A stretch of DNA of 64,000 nucleotides from Ichthyophis bannanicus (lineage: Eukaryota > Chordata > Amphibia > Gymnophiona > Ichthyophiidae): contig CM066031.1 of NCBI GenBank assembly GCA_033557465.1, positions 1,233,839,312-1,233,903,311 on the forward strand, written 5' to 3'. The notes beneath the pieces were generated by a model. The model was not told where the DNA came from. It ran no database searches and saw only the letters and a program-made list of their open reading frames with translations. Each line of letters begins with the position of its first letter. The stretch's first letter is position 1. Shown here piece after piece: positions 22,909 to 32,500 of this stretch. A program made the translations under genes and the position numbers.

Positions 22909-24407
22909 TGTTATAAGGAAGCTTATCATAGCTCAGGAAGGGGCTATAGAAAAGGTGAAGTGTCTCTGAACAAGCAACCTGTCAGTTCTGGTAGAAATGA
23001 GAAAACAGAATTTTGCCATAAAAGACTACCAGTCCCAGAATGCACCAGGTTTCCAACAGCCATTAGAGGAGCTGAAGTGAAGAAACGTGTGTTCAATCAG
23101 GAGGGCTATGAGGTAATCCCTAAGCACTCATCTCAAAGGGCAGGGCCTGATTCAGCACAGCTGCGCTGTGTTAGGGAGGAGCACTCATCTAAGCAGAATA
23201 AGAGTAGAGTTTATTCTACAGATGACCAGCTTCATGATCACCTTGGATATCCAGAGAATTGTCCTCAGTATCCTGAGAATCAGCTTGAGTTTGATCATCA
23301 GTTTCATCTGAAGGATCATCAGAAGCAGAAGCCAAACCGGACGGACAGAGAGGGAAAGAGACCCTTTGGAAGAAGGAAGAGAAAAGCCTTTGAGAGGTCT
23401 AGAAGAGTCCAAAGCAGTACGTATACTGGGAGGTATTCCAAGGGCCAGCATACACCATTGGACTGGGGAAAGCCAGAGGAATGTTGCTGCAGAGCTAGGA
23501 ATCACCAGAGGCTACCTGTGAGGGAGACGGCTGCACGTGGAAGGGACTCTAAGACCTGTGCCAGAAGGTATGTGAAGAGAGATCCAGTGTCCAGGGATCT
23601 GGATTGGAAGGCTGGACATAAGAATTGGACTACATACTGGCCAGGCTATATAGAGAGGAACTCTAGCAGCAATGGAAGCTCAGGTATGAACACTGATCTA
23701 TGCCCTAGCTATAACCTTGAAAGACAGCAGGGAAACAAGTATTCTCCTGAAAATGCTCCATTGAGAGATTCATCTGTGCCAATCCTTGATATTGAACCCA
23801 TGCTTGTTGAACAAGGGGGAATAATAGCAGATGAGGATCCTGTTTATATGGACTGTAGTCTATCCAAACTCCGTTGGTAACTTTCTGTTAAAAAGTACAG
23901 CAACCATCACAAAGAAATACAAATTTGTTCTTTAATCTACTCAGAAAAGCTCCTGAAGCAGGATTTGACCCACACAGTACAAAGCAAGCCAGCTAAGGGG
24001 TTTCAGCTGGATAACTGCTAGCAATTAAGCCTTACATAACTGCTTGTGAGCTAGGAGAGAATCACTTCTGTATCTATGTGGGAAGTAATCAGGAGTTAAC
24101 CTGAAAAGAACAGTTTGTTTCTTTCTTTGTGGCTTTTCATTTGTTGTTTTCCTGATTTTGACTTTGTTTTTCCAAGTTAACACTGAAAGCAAGTTACCTA
24201 ATTTATGTGCTACCAAGCATATCTGTGTTGGGAGAAATAACCCCATAAATAAATATCTTATTGGCTTTACCCAAGAGCACAACTAAATTATTGTCAGCAG
24301 CTGTGTCTGGTGTGAATGAACTACATTGCCCACAATACCTTGCAAATCATATAGAGATATGCACTTGCAAAGACTGTGAAGATTCTCACCCAGGCAGCCG
24401 TCTGACA
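22909..24407 (+). repeat. Gypsy-2 5' LTR with long open frame
   Basis: Starts TGTTATAAGG (3' copy TGTGATAAGG) and ends CGTCTGACA. The frame that continues RNase H into the 3' LTR is uninterrupted in this copy to a stop at 23878-23880, about 972 nt into the LTR. Its product is rich in Arg, Lys, Ser and Gly and ends with an acidic stretch and MDCSLSKLRW. Confidence 0.95.
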
Positions 24408-24734
24408 AATGGCGTAGTTTTTCGGATTGCTTTTGCATAAAAGGGGATTTACTTGCTGAGGATTACAACTACAGTTCAAGTTTAAAGCTGAAAAAAAAAG
24501 ATTTTCCCTCAACTGCACTTTGGAGGAGAGGAAGCTGTCCCAGGAGGAAAAGACCCTGTGCAGAGCTGGATTCATCACTGAGACAAGGTAATAAGTACCT
24601 GGGCATGTCTAGTGGTGGATGGGAGTAAGCACAGGGGTAATTGAAAAAAAAAAAAAGAGTGTAGAAAAAAACACCTGTTTGGAAGGTGGTGCACTGTGTT
24701 TTTTTTTCCTTTGTATTTTCTTACAGGGTTCAAG
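24408..24734 (+). other. Gypsy-2 primer site and leader intron
   Basis: The primer site starts TGGCGTAG at 24410. A 129-bp intron-like segment follows: donor ACAAG|GTAATA at 24598 and acceptor TTTTCTTACAG ending at 24726. It finishes eight bases before the gag ATG at 24735. The same layout is present in Gypsy-1 and Gypsy-3. Confidence 0.65.
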
Positions 24735-25673
24735 ATGGATCCAAAGGAACTAGCTCAGTGGATGGCAGCCCAATTCAGCAGGCAGCAGGAGCTAGCACAG
24801 CAGGCTCAGGACACTGCTATGAGAGCCTTAATGGACCAGCAGAGGCCAGTGCTTGATCTGGTGCAAGCCCTAGTTGAGCTGAAGAATCAAAGTGGAACAG
24901 ATGCAAGACCAGCAGTGAATACTGGTACACCACATGTGGACAGTATGGGACTCAATCAAGGGATTGGGGCATTTAGTTTTGGGAAGCTAACTCCAGATGA
25001 TAATGTTGATGATTTTCTAGAGTCTTTTGAACGAGTGGCACAAGCATTAGCATGGCCAGAGACCCAGTGGGCAGTAAGGCTGGCAGCCTCATTAACTGGA
25101 GAGGCTCTTGCAGCTTACAGAGCAATGCCAGCACCCCAGGCTTTGAATTATAAGGATGTAAAGGCTGCTATTAGAGATCGCCTAGGGTTGTCTATTTCAG
25201 AGTATAGGCGAATGTTTAGAGCTACTACATTGAGAGTGGGTGAAACACCCAGGGCTCTGAGTCAGAGAATCAGAGGTTTAGCTGTAAAATGGTTGGAGCC
25301 TGAGCAAAAGACGGTAGAAATGTTATTAGATATTATAATGCTTGAACAATTTATGTCTGGGGTGCCTAAAGATATGCACACTTTCCTTATACAGCAAAAT
25401 TGCCAAAATCTTGGAGAGGCAACCATGCTAGCAGAGAGATTCTTGGAAGCCACGCAGGCTTGCCATAGAATGGGTGGCCCTCTGAAGATTGGTGCTGAGG
25501 ATAGATGTGCTGTATCAGAAAAGAGAATAATTAAAAATGTTTCTGAAAATGAATGTACTGTATCAAACCAGATGACACAGTGGAATAGAAAGAAATGTTT
25601 CAAGTGTGGAAAATGGGGACATTTAAAAAAGAGATGCCAGACACACACTAGCTTAATGGGGGTGGATTTATAA
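24735..25673 (+). CDS. gag: Gypsy-2 Gag with SCAN-like region and CCHC zinc knuckle
   Basis: 312 codons. I choose the ATG at 24735 because it directly follows the predicted splice acceptor and aligns with the Gypsy-3 start; 13 further upstream codons are open but lie in the pyrimidine tract. Residues about 95-245 match the Gag region related to SCAN domains (LTGEALAAYRAMP, RDRLGLS, ETPRALSQRIRGL, KWLEPE, LEQFMSGVP). A zinc knuckle (CFKCGKWGHLKKRC) is at residues 288-301. A TAA follows eleven codons later. The downstream protease is in the same frame, so this stop separates gag from pol. Gypsy-1 and Gypsy-3 have no stop here, so a point mutation is more likely than programmed readthrough. Confidence 0.88.
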   Translation: MDPKELAQWMAAQFSRQQELAQQAQDTAMRALMDQQRPVLDLVQALVELKNQSGTDARPAVNTGTPHVDSMGLNQGIGAFSFGKLTPDDNVDDFLESFERVAQALAWPETQWAVRLAASLTGEALAAYRAMPAPQALNYKDVKAAIRDRLGLSISEYRRMFRATTLRVGETPRALSQRIRGLAVKWLEPEQKTVEMLLDIIMLEQFMSGVPKDMHTFLIQQNCQNLGEATMLAERFLEATQACHRMGGPLKIGAEDRCAVSEKRIIKNVSENECTVSNQMTQWNRKKCFKCGKWGHLKKRCQTHTSLMGVDL

Positions 25674-25873
25674 CAGCCCAAAGAAGGATTTCTTTTGATG
25701 GTTGATGTGCAAGGAATTACCACAAATGCTTTGTTAGACTCTGGGGCAGACCAGAGTATGATGTCAAAAAGGCTTTGGAAGAGGATAGAGGCCCAAGAAG
25801 GATTTGTGCCTAGAACCCCTGAAAGCCAAGTTCACATCAGATGCATTCATGGTGCTGCAACACCATATCCCAC
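25674..25873 (+). pseudogene. Gypsy-2 protease, N-terminal half
   Basis: In frame with gag after the TAA. It shows the aspartic protease motif LLDSGADQSMM and an IRCIHGAATPYPT block, then is cut by Gypsy-3. The second half resumes at 31709 in the same frame because the inserted length plus duplication (5,835 bp) is divisible by three. Confidence 0.85.
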
Positions 25874-27156
25874 TGTGATGGGGCCCGTGGTTAGAGCCCT
25901 TTAACCCTTATACAGGCGGTTGCCTAGGGTCTATAAGACAAGTAAACTGCTCTGGCTGTGTAAATGAAAGAGTCTCTCAGAGCAAATTGAATGAAAAATA
26001 AGATGGGTTTTATTCTCCGTCCCGCTCGGACTATCAACAAGAACAGAAACTTCAGGTGTGAGCGAAGAAACAAAAATAGTGGCAAATATATTCTTTAGTT
26101 TACATGCACAAAGTTCTCTTTGTCATTTAATCAAACAGCAGGGCTGCATTTATAACAGATACTACAATCCTTGGGAGAGGGATCTTGAAGGCTGCTGCCA
26201 TCTTCCCATACCATGCTTTCTCCAGCACTTCCCAAACTCCCTGTGTCAGAGTCCTCTTGTATACAGCATTCAGACACTGCGTCTTGTGACAACTCACTAG
26301 GGCATTCAATGGAGGCTCTTCTCCCTTCGGGTTTATACCTCCCTGGCTTGTAGTAGCTTCTACCTGGGCTTTCCTCCCAGAACAACAGCTCTGAATCTCC
26401 TTGCTTCGTGTGGTTATAGTCAGGACCGCGCCCTTGGCACTTATAGGTTTTAAACCCCTCACTGTAAGCGTATGGAGGTTTCTTTCTATCTGTAGGAATT
26501 GCCTTGGTGCTTGGCTCCCTGTATCTTTTTACTCTAGCCTCCCAGGCTGGTTGTGCATAAGTGAAATTGGTCCTAGCTTTGCAGCTATTTCTTATGGTGC
26601 ACATATGCTTGGAGTTCCCATCCCCCAACACTTTCCTTTTAAACTGACCTGTGCTTAAAGCTGGCACATACCGGTCTCCTGTGTAGTGGGACACTCCTGG
26701 CTTCTCTTTAAGGCTAACTCGGATAGCAGGTTTTCTCCCAGTACAGCTTGCCTTAAACCTCTGTTCCTGAGTGCTGGAGCTCTCTTCACTTCCTGGTTCT
26801 CCGTGAGAAAAGTTTTCTCCCAACACTCCTCTGGGGTTTCTGCTCAGCTGATTGTAGCCACACCTCCTGCTACTCTCTCCCCGGCTTCTGCCGTGCTCCT
26901 GAGTTGTATCGTGCCTTTCTCTCCCTCTGCCTTCCTTCCACTGACTGGAACCCTGTCTTATGTAATCCCTAGCCCTGCACGTGACGTGGGGATTTGCCAT
27001 CAGGTGTTCCTGACGAGCTTTCTGTTTGTTACACAGTAACAATTTCCTTTGCTCAACTGTTTCAGTGTGCCTAGTGCTCCCTTCCAATGCTGAATCTGAG
27101 GTAAGCCTTTCTTTTACCTGCACTTTCATGGGCTGTGTACGCTCTGCTGCATCACA
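25874..27156 (-). repeat. Gypsy-3 3' LTR
   Basis: 1,283 bp. On its own (minus) strand it starts TGTGATGCAG and ends CCCATCACA. The integrase frame continues through this LTR for 341 residues to a stop at 26131. Confidence 0.95.
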
Positions 27157-30126
27157 TATCCTCCCTCTTAAGATATTCCGGGATGGTGAACTTTTGTGCA
27201 CACAGCCCGGAATCTGCCCTGGCTTCATGAGTGTCCCCTCATACCTGCTGTATAATGGGTTGCCCTCCTCCCAGGGTTTCTGTGGACATGTGCCTGCTGC
27301 CCGGTGCTTAGGTAGTATGCTGAAACGGCTAACAGTTGCCATTCTCTCGTGCCATGGTTTCAATACATTTATGTGGTACGTCTGAAGGCGTCCCCTGTCA
27401 TTCTTGACCACATATGATACCGGACCCTTGCGGTCCATTACCGTATAGGGACCCTTCCACCGGGCCTCAAATTTTGGCCCTGGATCAGTGACCATTACCA
27501 CGACCTTGTCGCCTGTGGCCAACTGTCGAGGTTTTTTACCCCTGTCATAATATTTTTTCTGTGTTTTCCTACTATCTTGTAAATTCCTATCTGCAGCTTG
27601 AGATGCCCTCTGGAGGCGACTCCGTAGCCCGCAAAGGAACTGGGGAACTCCTATTTCCTCCTCTCCCGGTTCCACCCACTGGTCCCTCAAAATGTCCAGG
27701 ACTCCTCGTGGTGCCCGTCCGAACATAAGCTCATAGGGGGATGTTCCTAGGAAGGTTTGTGTTCGTTCCCTGCTAGCATATAGGACAAATGGGAGCATAG
27801 TGTCCCAGTCTGCCATTTGCCCCTCTAACCCCCTCCTTAGCAACTGCTTAAGGGTTTGGTTAAAGCGTTCCACCAGACCGTTTGTCTGTGGATGATACGC
27901 CGCTGTTTTTATATGGGTGATGCCAAAAGCATCCCATACTTGTGCCAAATATCTTGAAACAAAATTGCTTCCTCTGTCTGTGAGCATTTCCCTCGGGAAA
28001 CCCACCTCACAGAACAATTTTATTAACTCTGTGGCTATAAACCTGGCGGATATGTTCCGAAAAGGAATTGCCCATGGGAATCTGGTGGCTACATCCATGA
28101 TAACGAGGATGTACTGAAATCCCCTAGGGGTTCTCACCAGGGGCCCTACGATGTCCATCGCCATTCTCCTAACCGGTTCTGTTATGGTAGGCGTTTGGAT
28201 CAGGGGAACTCCTACAGGCTTAGCAGCGCTTACTCGCTGACAAGCCGGACAGGCTTCACAGAATTTCTTCGTCTCCCGAAATACTCCCGGCCAGTAAAAA
28301 CGCTCGAGAATTTGGTCGAGTGTGGCCTGCACCCCTTTATGCCCTCCAATGGGGTGGTCATGAGCGAGCCTCATGACAACTGCCTTAAAGGTGGTAGGAA
28401 CTACCAACTGTTTCCTAATGGCATTGTTTTGGGGATTACTGCTCTCCCTATATAAAATATCATCCTCTAATAGGAACCTGGGGAGCACATCTCTATCTGC
28501 CTTTGCGAATTCGAAGGCGTATTTTAATACGGGGTCTGCTTTCTGCTCTTTGGCAAAAGATGGAAACTTTTTTACTAGGTCTGCCGGTACCCAGGGTAAC
28601 CCTTGCCCATCGGCTACTCCGGCTCTCAACTGGGCTCGGTGATGCCTCTCCCGGCGCTTTTCGCCTTTGCTTTTCTTTTTACCCTCGCTAGGGGTAGCGA
28701 TTAAATCCTCATGTCTGGGAAGCTCGTGTAGGCCTTCATCTGCAATCACCTCCTCCCCCTCTTCTGGTTCTACCTCTCCTTCTTCTACTACGGGGGTAGG
28801 ATCTTCCTCTAAAGTTTCACTAGGGGTCCTCAGTCCCTTCGCCTGAGATCTGGTGGAAACTAATCCTCCCTTTATGCAAGTACTATCTTCTATACCTTTA
28901 TAGAACGGTGGCCAATCTCTTCCCAACACTATATCATATGGTAGTTTGGGAATGATGGCTACTAAGACTTCCCTTCGTGTGCCTAAGCCCTTAACATTTA
29001 CCCTAAATAAAGGATACCAAGTTGTTGCTCCATGCACACATTGTATTTTCGCTGTTCCTTCTTGCTGACTCGGGGGAAAACCCCTCTGGGCCTGTATGGT
29101 TTTCCAAAAACGGCGAGAGACCATACTTTGGTCGGCCCCCGAGTCAAGCAAGGCCTTAGCGGGGACTCCCTGCACTTCCACATCTACACGGAAACCTGCA
29201 GCTATGTGTTGATCATGGTTAGTAACAAGTGCTGTACGATACATACATTCTCTCTTTAGGTGCCCACTTTTTCCACACTTAAAGCATTTTAACGTTTTGT
29301 TACTTTCCATTTTCCTATACATGGATTCCTTTGAACCCACTATGTTCCTTGGAGAAGCATTGCTACTTTTTACAGAGTTGGCTAACCCTAACCTGCTGCC
29401 AGCGCTGGCTTCTTTCATTACTTCAGCCTCAAAGAACCTTTCAGTTAGGTGCGCTGCTTCAGCAGAGGTTCTACAATTCTCTAGGGTCAGGAATGTCCTA
29501 ACTTCCTCCGGCACTGCCTCAAAGAATTGTTCTAATACAATTAGGTCAATTATATCACTAATAGGTTTACCCTCGGGTTCAAGCCATTTTAAAACCAGCC
29601 CATGCACTCTATGATATAGTGCCTTTGGGGTTTCATCAGGTTGAATCCGGGTAGACCGGAGCATGCGTCTATATATGGTAAGGGTTAAGCCCAGCCTATC
29701 ACGCACGGCTCTCTTAACTTCCTGATAATCAGCTGCCAAAGCGGCAGGCATGGCCCTATAGGCTGCCTGAGCCTCGCCGGTTAGCGCTGAGGCCAGCCTA
29801 ACGGCCCATTGCTCTTCTGGCCACTTAGCATTAAGAGCTATCCTTTCAAAAGTTTGCACAAAATCATCGAAATTATCATCACCATGCATTTGTCCCAGTG
29901 TCCATATCCCACAACTCTGTGGGCCTACCCCACAGATAGGTACAGCTGCTGGCGACTCCTCTTTCTTCGGCTCCTTCAGGAGAGTATGCACTAAGTCTGT
30001 CAGGGGCTTCTGTTGATTCATCAGGGCAGCGATAGCCTGCTCCTGGTTCTTCCGAGCTAGCTCTCCCTGCTTCTCGAATTGCATGCTCATCCATCTTAGG
30101 ACCTCTTGTGCATCCATCGTAGTCAT
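26131..30126 (-). CDS. gag-pol: Gypsy-3 Gag-protease-integrase polyprotein, intact, LTR-extended
   Basis: 1,331 codons without a stop. The start at 30126 follows the leader's splice acceptor. In order: SCAN-related Gag (residues about 89-236), zinc knuckle CFKCGKSGHLKREC (about 280-294), aspartic protease LLDSGADQS (about 324) to VLGRDWP (about 404), an acidic then basic linker (about 412-496), the integrase HHCC zinc site (HDHPIGGHKG near 586, CEACPAC near 622), the DD35E core (MAMDIVGP, LTDRGSN, LVERFN, with 35 residues between the last two acids), a GPY/F module (near 890), and a 341-residue tail encoded by the 3' LTR. There is no RT. It could supply integrase to related elements; that role is inferred. 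Confidence 0.9.
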   Translation of the reverse strand: MTTMDAQEVLRWMSMQFEKQGELARKNQEQAIAALMNQQKPLTDLVHTLLKEPKKEESPAAVPICGVGPQSCGIWTLGQMHGDDNFDDFVQTFERIALNAKWPEEQWAVRLASALTGEAQAAYRAMPAALAADYQEVKRAVRDRLGLTLTIYRRMLRSTRIQPDETPKALYHRVHGLVLKWLEPEGKPISDIIDLIVLEQFFEAVPEEVRTFLTLENCRTSAEAAHLTERFFEAEVMKEASAGSRLGLANSVKSSNASPRNIVGSKESMYRKMESNKTLKCFKCGKSGHLKRECMYRTALVTNHDQHIAAGFRVDVEVQGVPAKALLDSGADQSMVSRRFWKTIQAQRGFPPSQQEGTAKIQCVHGATTWYPLFRVNVKGLGTRREVLVAIIPKLPYDIVLGRDWPPFYKGIEDSTCIKGGLVSTRSQAKGLRTPSETLEEDPTPVVEEGEVEPEEGEEVIADEGLHELPRHEDLIATPSEGKKKSKGEKRRERHHRAQLRAGVADGQGLPWVPADLVKKFPSFAKEQKADPVLKYAFEFAKADRDVLPRFLLEDDILYRESSNPQNNAIRKQLVVPTTFKAVVMRLAHDHPIGGHKGVQATLDQILERFYWPGVFRETKKFCEACPACQRVSAAKPVGVPLIQTPTITEPVRRMAMDIVGPLVRTPRGFQYILVIMDVATRFPWAIPFRNISARFIATELIKLFCEVGFPREMLTDRGSNFVSRYLAQVWDAFGITHIKTAAYHPQTNGLVERFNQTLKQLLRRGLEGQMADWDTMLPFVLYASRERTQTFLGTSPYELMFGRAPRGVLDILRDQWVEPGEEEIGVPQFLCGLRSRLQRASQAADRNLQDSRKTQKKYYDRGKKPRQLATGDKVVVMVTDPGPKFEARWKGPYTVMDRKGPVSYVVKNDRGRLQTYHINVLKPWHERMATVSRFSILPKHRAAGTCPQKPWEEGNPLYSRYEGTLMKPGQIPGCVHKSSPSRNILRGRICDAAERTQPMKVQVKERLTSDSALEGSTRHTETVEQRKLLLCNKQKARQEHLMANPHVTCRARDYIRQGSSQWKEGRGRERHDTTQEHGRSRGESSRRCGYNQLSRNPRGVLGENFSHGEPGSEESSSTQEQRFKASCTGRKPAIRVSLKEKPGVSHYTGDRYVPALSTGQFKRKVLGDGNSKHMCTIRNSCKARTNFTYAQPAWEARVKRYREPSTKAIPTDRKKPPYAYSEGFKTYKCQGRGPDYNHTKQGDSELLFWEESPGRSYYKPGRYKPEGRRASIECPSELSQDAVSECCIQEDSDTGSLGSAGESMVWEDGSSLQDPSPKDCSICYKCSPAV

Positions 30127-30422
30127 CTCTTTTCCTGAAAGATAAATCAGAGACACGAACACCAAGTGTGGCACTATAACAACAGTGAAAGAAAAATTCC
30201 TTCCTCCCAAGCCTTTTCCTTCTCACCAGAGATCCTCCCAACCTTTGCCCAAATACCCTTTACCTGAGCCAGGTGGAGGTTCTTATTTTGAGAAGGTGCT
30301 TGCCGTCGCACTCTTGGAACCTGGATCCTCCTCCGGGCGTGCCAACTTCGCTCTTCCCGCGTTGTCGCTCCGCTCCGTAGCTCCTTGTCTCATTGACTGG
30401 ATCCGATAAAACTACGCCAACT
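30127..30422 (-). other. Gypsy-3 primer site and leader intron
   Basis: Minus strand: the primer site TGGCGTAG begins at 30419, three bases after the LTR. A donor, CTCAG|GTAAAGG, begins the intron at 30263 and an acceptor, TTATCTTTCAG, ends it at 30135, giving 129 bp, the same length as in Gypsy-2. The acceptor lies eight bases before the ATG at 30126. Confidence 0.65.
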
Positions 30423-31704
30423 TGTGATGGGGCCCATGGTTAGAGCCCTTTAACCCTTATACAGGCGGTTGCCTAGGGTCTATAAGACAAGTAAACTGCT
30501 ACGGCTGTGTCAATGAAAGAGTCTCTCAGAGCAAATTGAATGAAAAATAAGATGGGTTTTATTCCCCGTCCCGCTCGGACTATCAACAAGAACAGAAACT
30601 TCAGGTGTGAGCGAAGAAACAAAAATAGTGGCAAATATATTCTTTAGTTTACATGCACAAAGTTCTCTTTGTCATTTAATCAAACAGCAGGGCTGCATTT
30701 ATAACAGATACTGCAATCCATGGGAGAGGGATCTTGAAGGCTGCTGCCATCTTCCCATACCATGCTTTCTCCAGCACTTCCCAAACTCCCTGTGTCAGAG
30801 TTCTCTTGTATACAGCATTCAGACACTGCGTCTTGTGACAACTCACTAGGGCATTCAATGGAGGCTCTTCTCCCTTCGGGTTTATACCTCCCTGGCTTGT
30901 AGTAGCTTCTACCTGGGCTTTCCTCCCAGAACAACAGCTCTGAATCTCCTTGCTTCATGTGGTTATAGTCAGGACCGCGCCCTTGGCACTTATAGGTTTT
31001 AAACCCCTCACTGTAAGCGTATGGAGGTTTCTTTCTATCTGTAGGAATTGCCTTGGTGCTTGGCTCCCTGTATCTTTTTACTCTAGCCTCCCAGGCTGGT
31101 TGTGCATAAGTGAAATTGGTCCTAGCTTTGCAGCTATTTCTTATGGTGCACATATGCTTGGAGTTCCCATCCCCCAACACTTTCCTTTTAAACTGACCTG
31201 TGCTTAAAGCTGGCACATACCGGTCTCCTGTGTAGTGGGACACTCCTGGCTTCTCTTTAAGGCTAACTCGGGTAGCAGGTTTTCTCCCAGTACAGCTTGC
31301 CTTAAACCTCTGTTCCTGAGTGCTGGAGCTCTCTTCACTTCCTGGTTCTCCGTGAGAAAAGTTTTCTCCCAGCACTCCTCTGGGGTTTCTGCTCAGCTGA
31401 TTGTAGCCACACCTCCTGCTACTCTCTCCCGGCTTCTGCCGTGCTCCTGAGTTGTATCGTGCCTTTCTCTCCCTCTGCCTTCCTTCCACTGACTGGAACC
31501 CTGTCTTATGTAATCCCTAGCCCTGCACGTGACGTGGGGATTTGCCATCAGGTGTTCCTGACGAGCTTTCTGTTTGTTACGCAGTAACAATTTCCTTTGC
31601 TCAACTGTTTCAGTGTGCCTAGTGCTCCCTTCCAATGCTGAATCTGAGGTAAGTCTTTCTTTTACCTGCACTTTCATGGGCTGTGTACGCTCTGCTGCAT
31701 CACA
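30423..31704 (-). repeat. Gypsy-3 5' LTR
   Basis: 1,282 bp. Nearly the same as 25874-27156; the one-base deletion in a C run near 31430 breaks the long LTR frame in this copy. Confidence 0.95.
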
Positions 31705-31708
31705 CCAC

Positions 31709-32500
31709 CTATAGGCTAAAGGTTAAGTGCCTGGGGGGACAAGAGGAAGTCCTGTTAGCAGTGGTGCCTAGGCTACCCTTTGATTTGGTTCTAGGAAGAG
31801 ACTGGCCAAGATTTAAGCAGGGTCTAGTGGAAGGACTAGGAAAGAAGGAGGGAGAAGATTTAATGGTAATAGCTCCCGGGCCTTTATTTGGAAGTCCTCA
31901 TACCCCAGCTAAAAAGATGGTTAAGCGTCCAGAAGACCAAGCTACCCCAAAGCAGACATTCATCCTAAAGTACCATAGGGTCACAGAGAAGGCCCAAGCT
32001 CCTAAGCGGGCAACCCCTCAAGCTGCTGGGTTTGACCTGTGCAGCATAGAAAATGTGACTGTACCTAGCCAAGGGAGAGCCCTGGTTGACACCGGTCTCC
32101 AAGTGGAAATACCTATTGGATGCTATGGGAGAGTAGCCCCAAGGTCCGGATTAGCCCTTAAATATTTCATCGATGTGGGTGCGGGAGTAATTGATCCCGA
32201 TTACAGGGGCAATATTAAAGTGCTGTTGTTTAATTTTGGACAGAATGATTATCACGTGAAGACAGGAGACAGAATTGCCCAATTGATCTGTGAGAGGCTG
32301 GGTTTTCCACCTGTGGAGGAGGTCACATCCCTGGAGAATTCTGAACGTGGAACCAAAGGCTTTGGTTCTACTGATGTCAAAGGGGTTAAAAGCCTAGCTG
32401 CCACCTGTGCCCGAGAGAGGGAGGTGAATGAAGAGGAAGATTTGGGACCCCAGGTATCTGATTGTAAAGAAAAATCAGAGCCCCAAATAGGTGAGGACCT
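31709..32500 (+). pseudogene. Gypsy-2 protease C-half and dUTPase
   Basis: Continues the protease cut at 25873 (LPFDLVLGRDWP) and then a complete-looking trimeric dUTPase. All five family motifs are present in order: [31 protein letters not shown] and the glycine-rich RGTKGFGSTD. dUTPase lowers dUTP and so limits uracil in cDNA. It sits between protease and RT, where integrase would lie in a Gmr1-type pol. The frame is open here; I class it as part of a dead copy because of the RT stop. Confidence 0.9.

Larger units (their letters stand above)
25874..31704 (-). mobile_element. Gypsy-3: gag-protease-integrase element without RT
   Basis: A complete minus-strand LTR element: 5' LTR 31704-30423, leader 30422-30127, a single open gag-protease-integrase frame from 30126, polypurine tract TTAAGAGGGAGGATA, 3' LTR 27156-25874. 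The 4-bp duplication CCAC is at 25870-25873 and 31705-31708. LTR copies (1,283 and 1,282 bp) differ at roughly 1% of positions by eye. It is the youngest insertion of the nest. There is no RT, RNase H or dUTPase anywhere between protease and integrase or after the integrase. Gag is related to those of Gypsy-1 and Gypsy-2. Confidence 0.93.

Noticed and set aside
26131..30126. Host SCAN-domain or zinc-finger gene
   Set aside because: The SCAN-like region is followed by a retroviral-type zinc knuckle, protease and integrase, and the frame sits between two LTRs with a target duplication.
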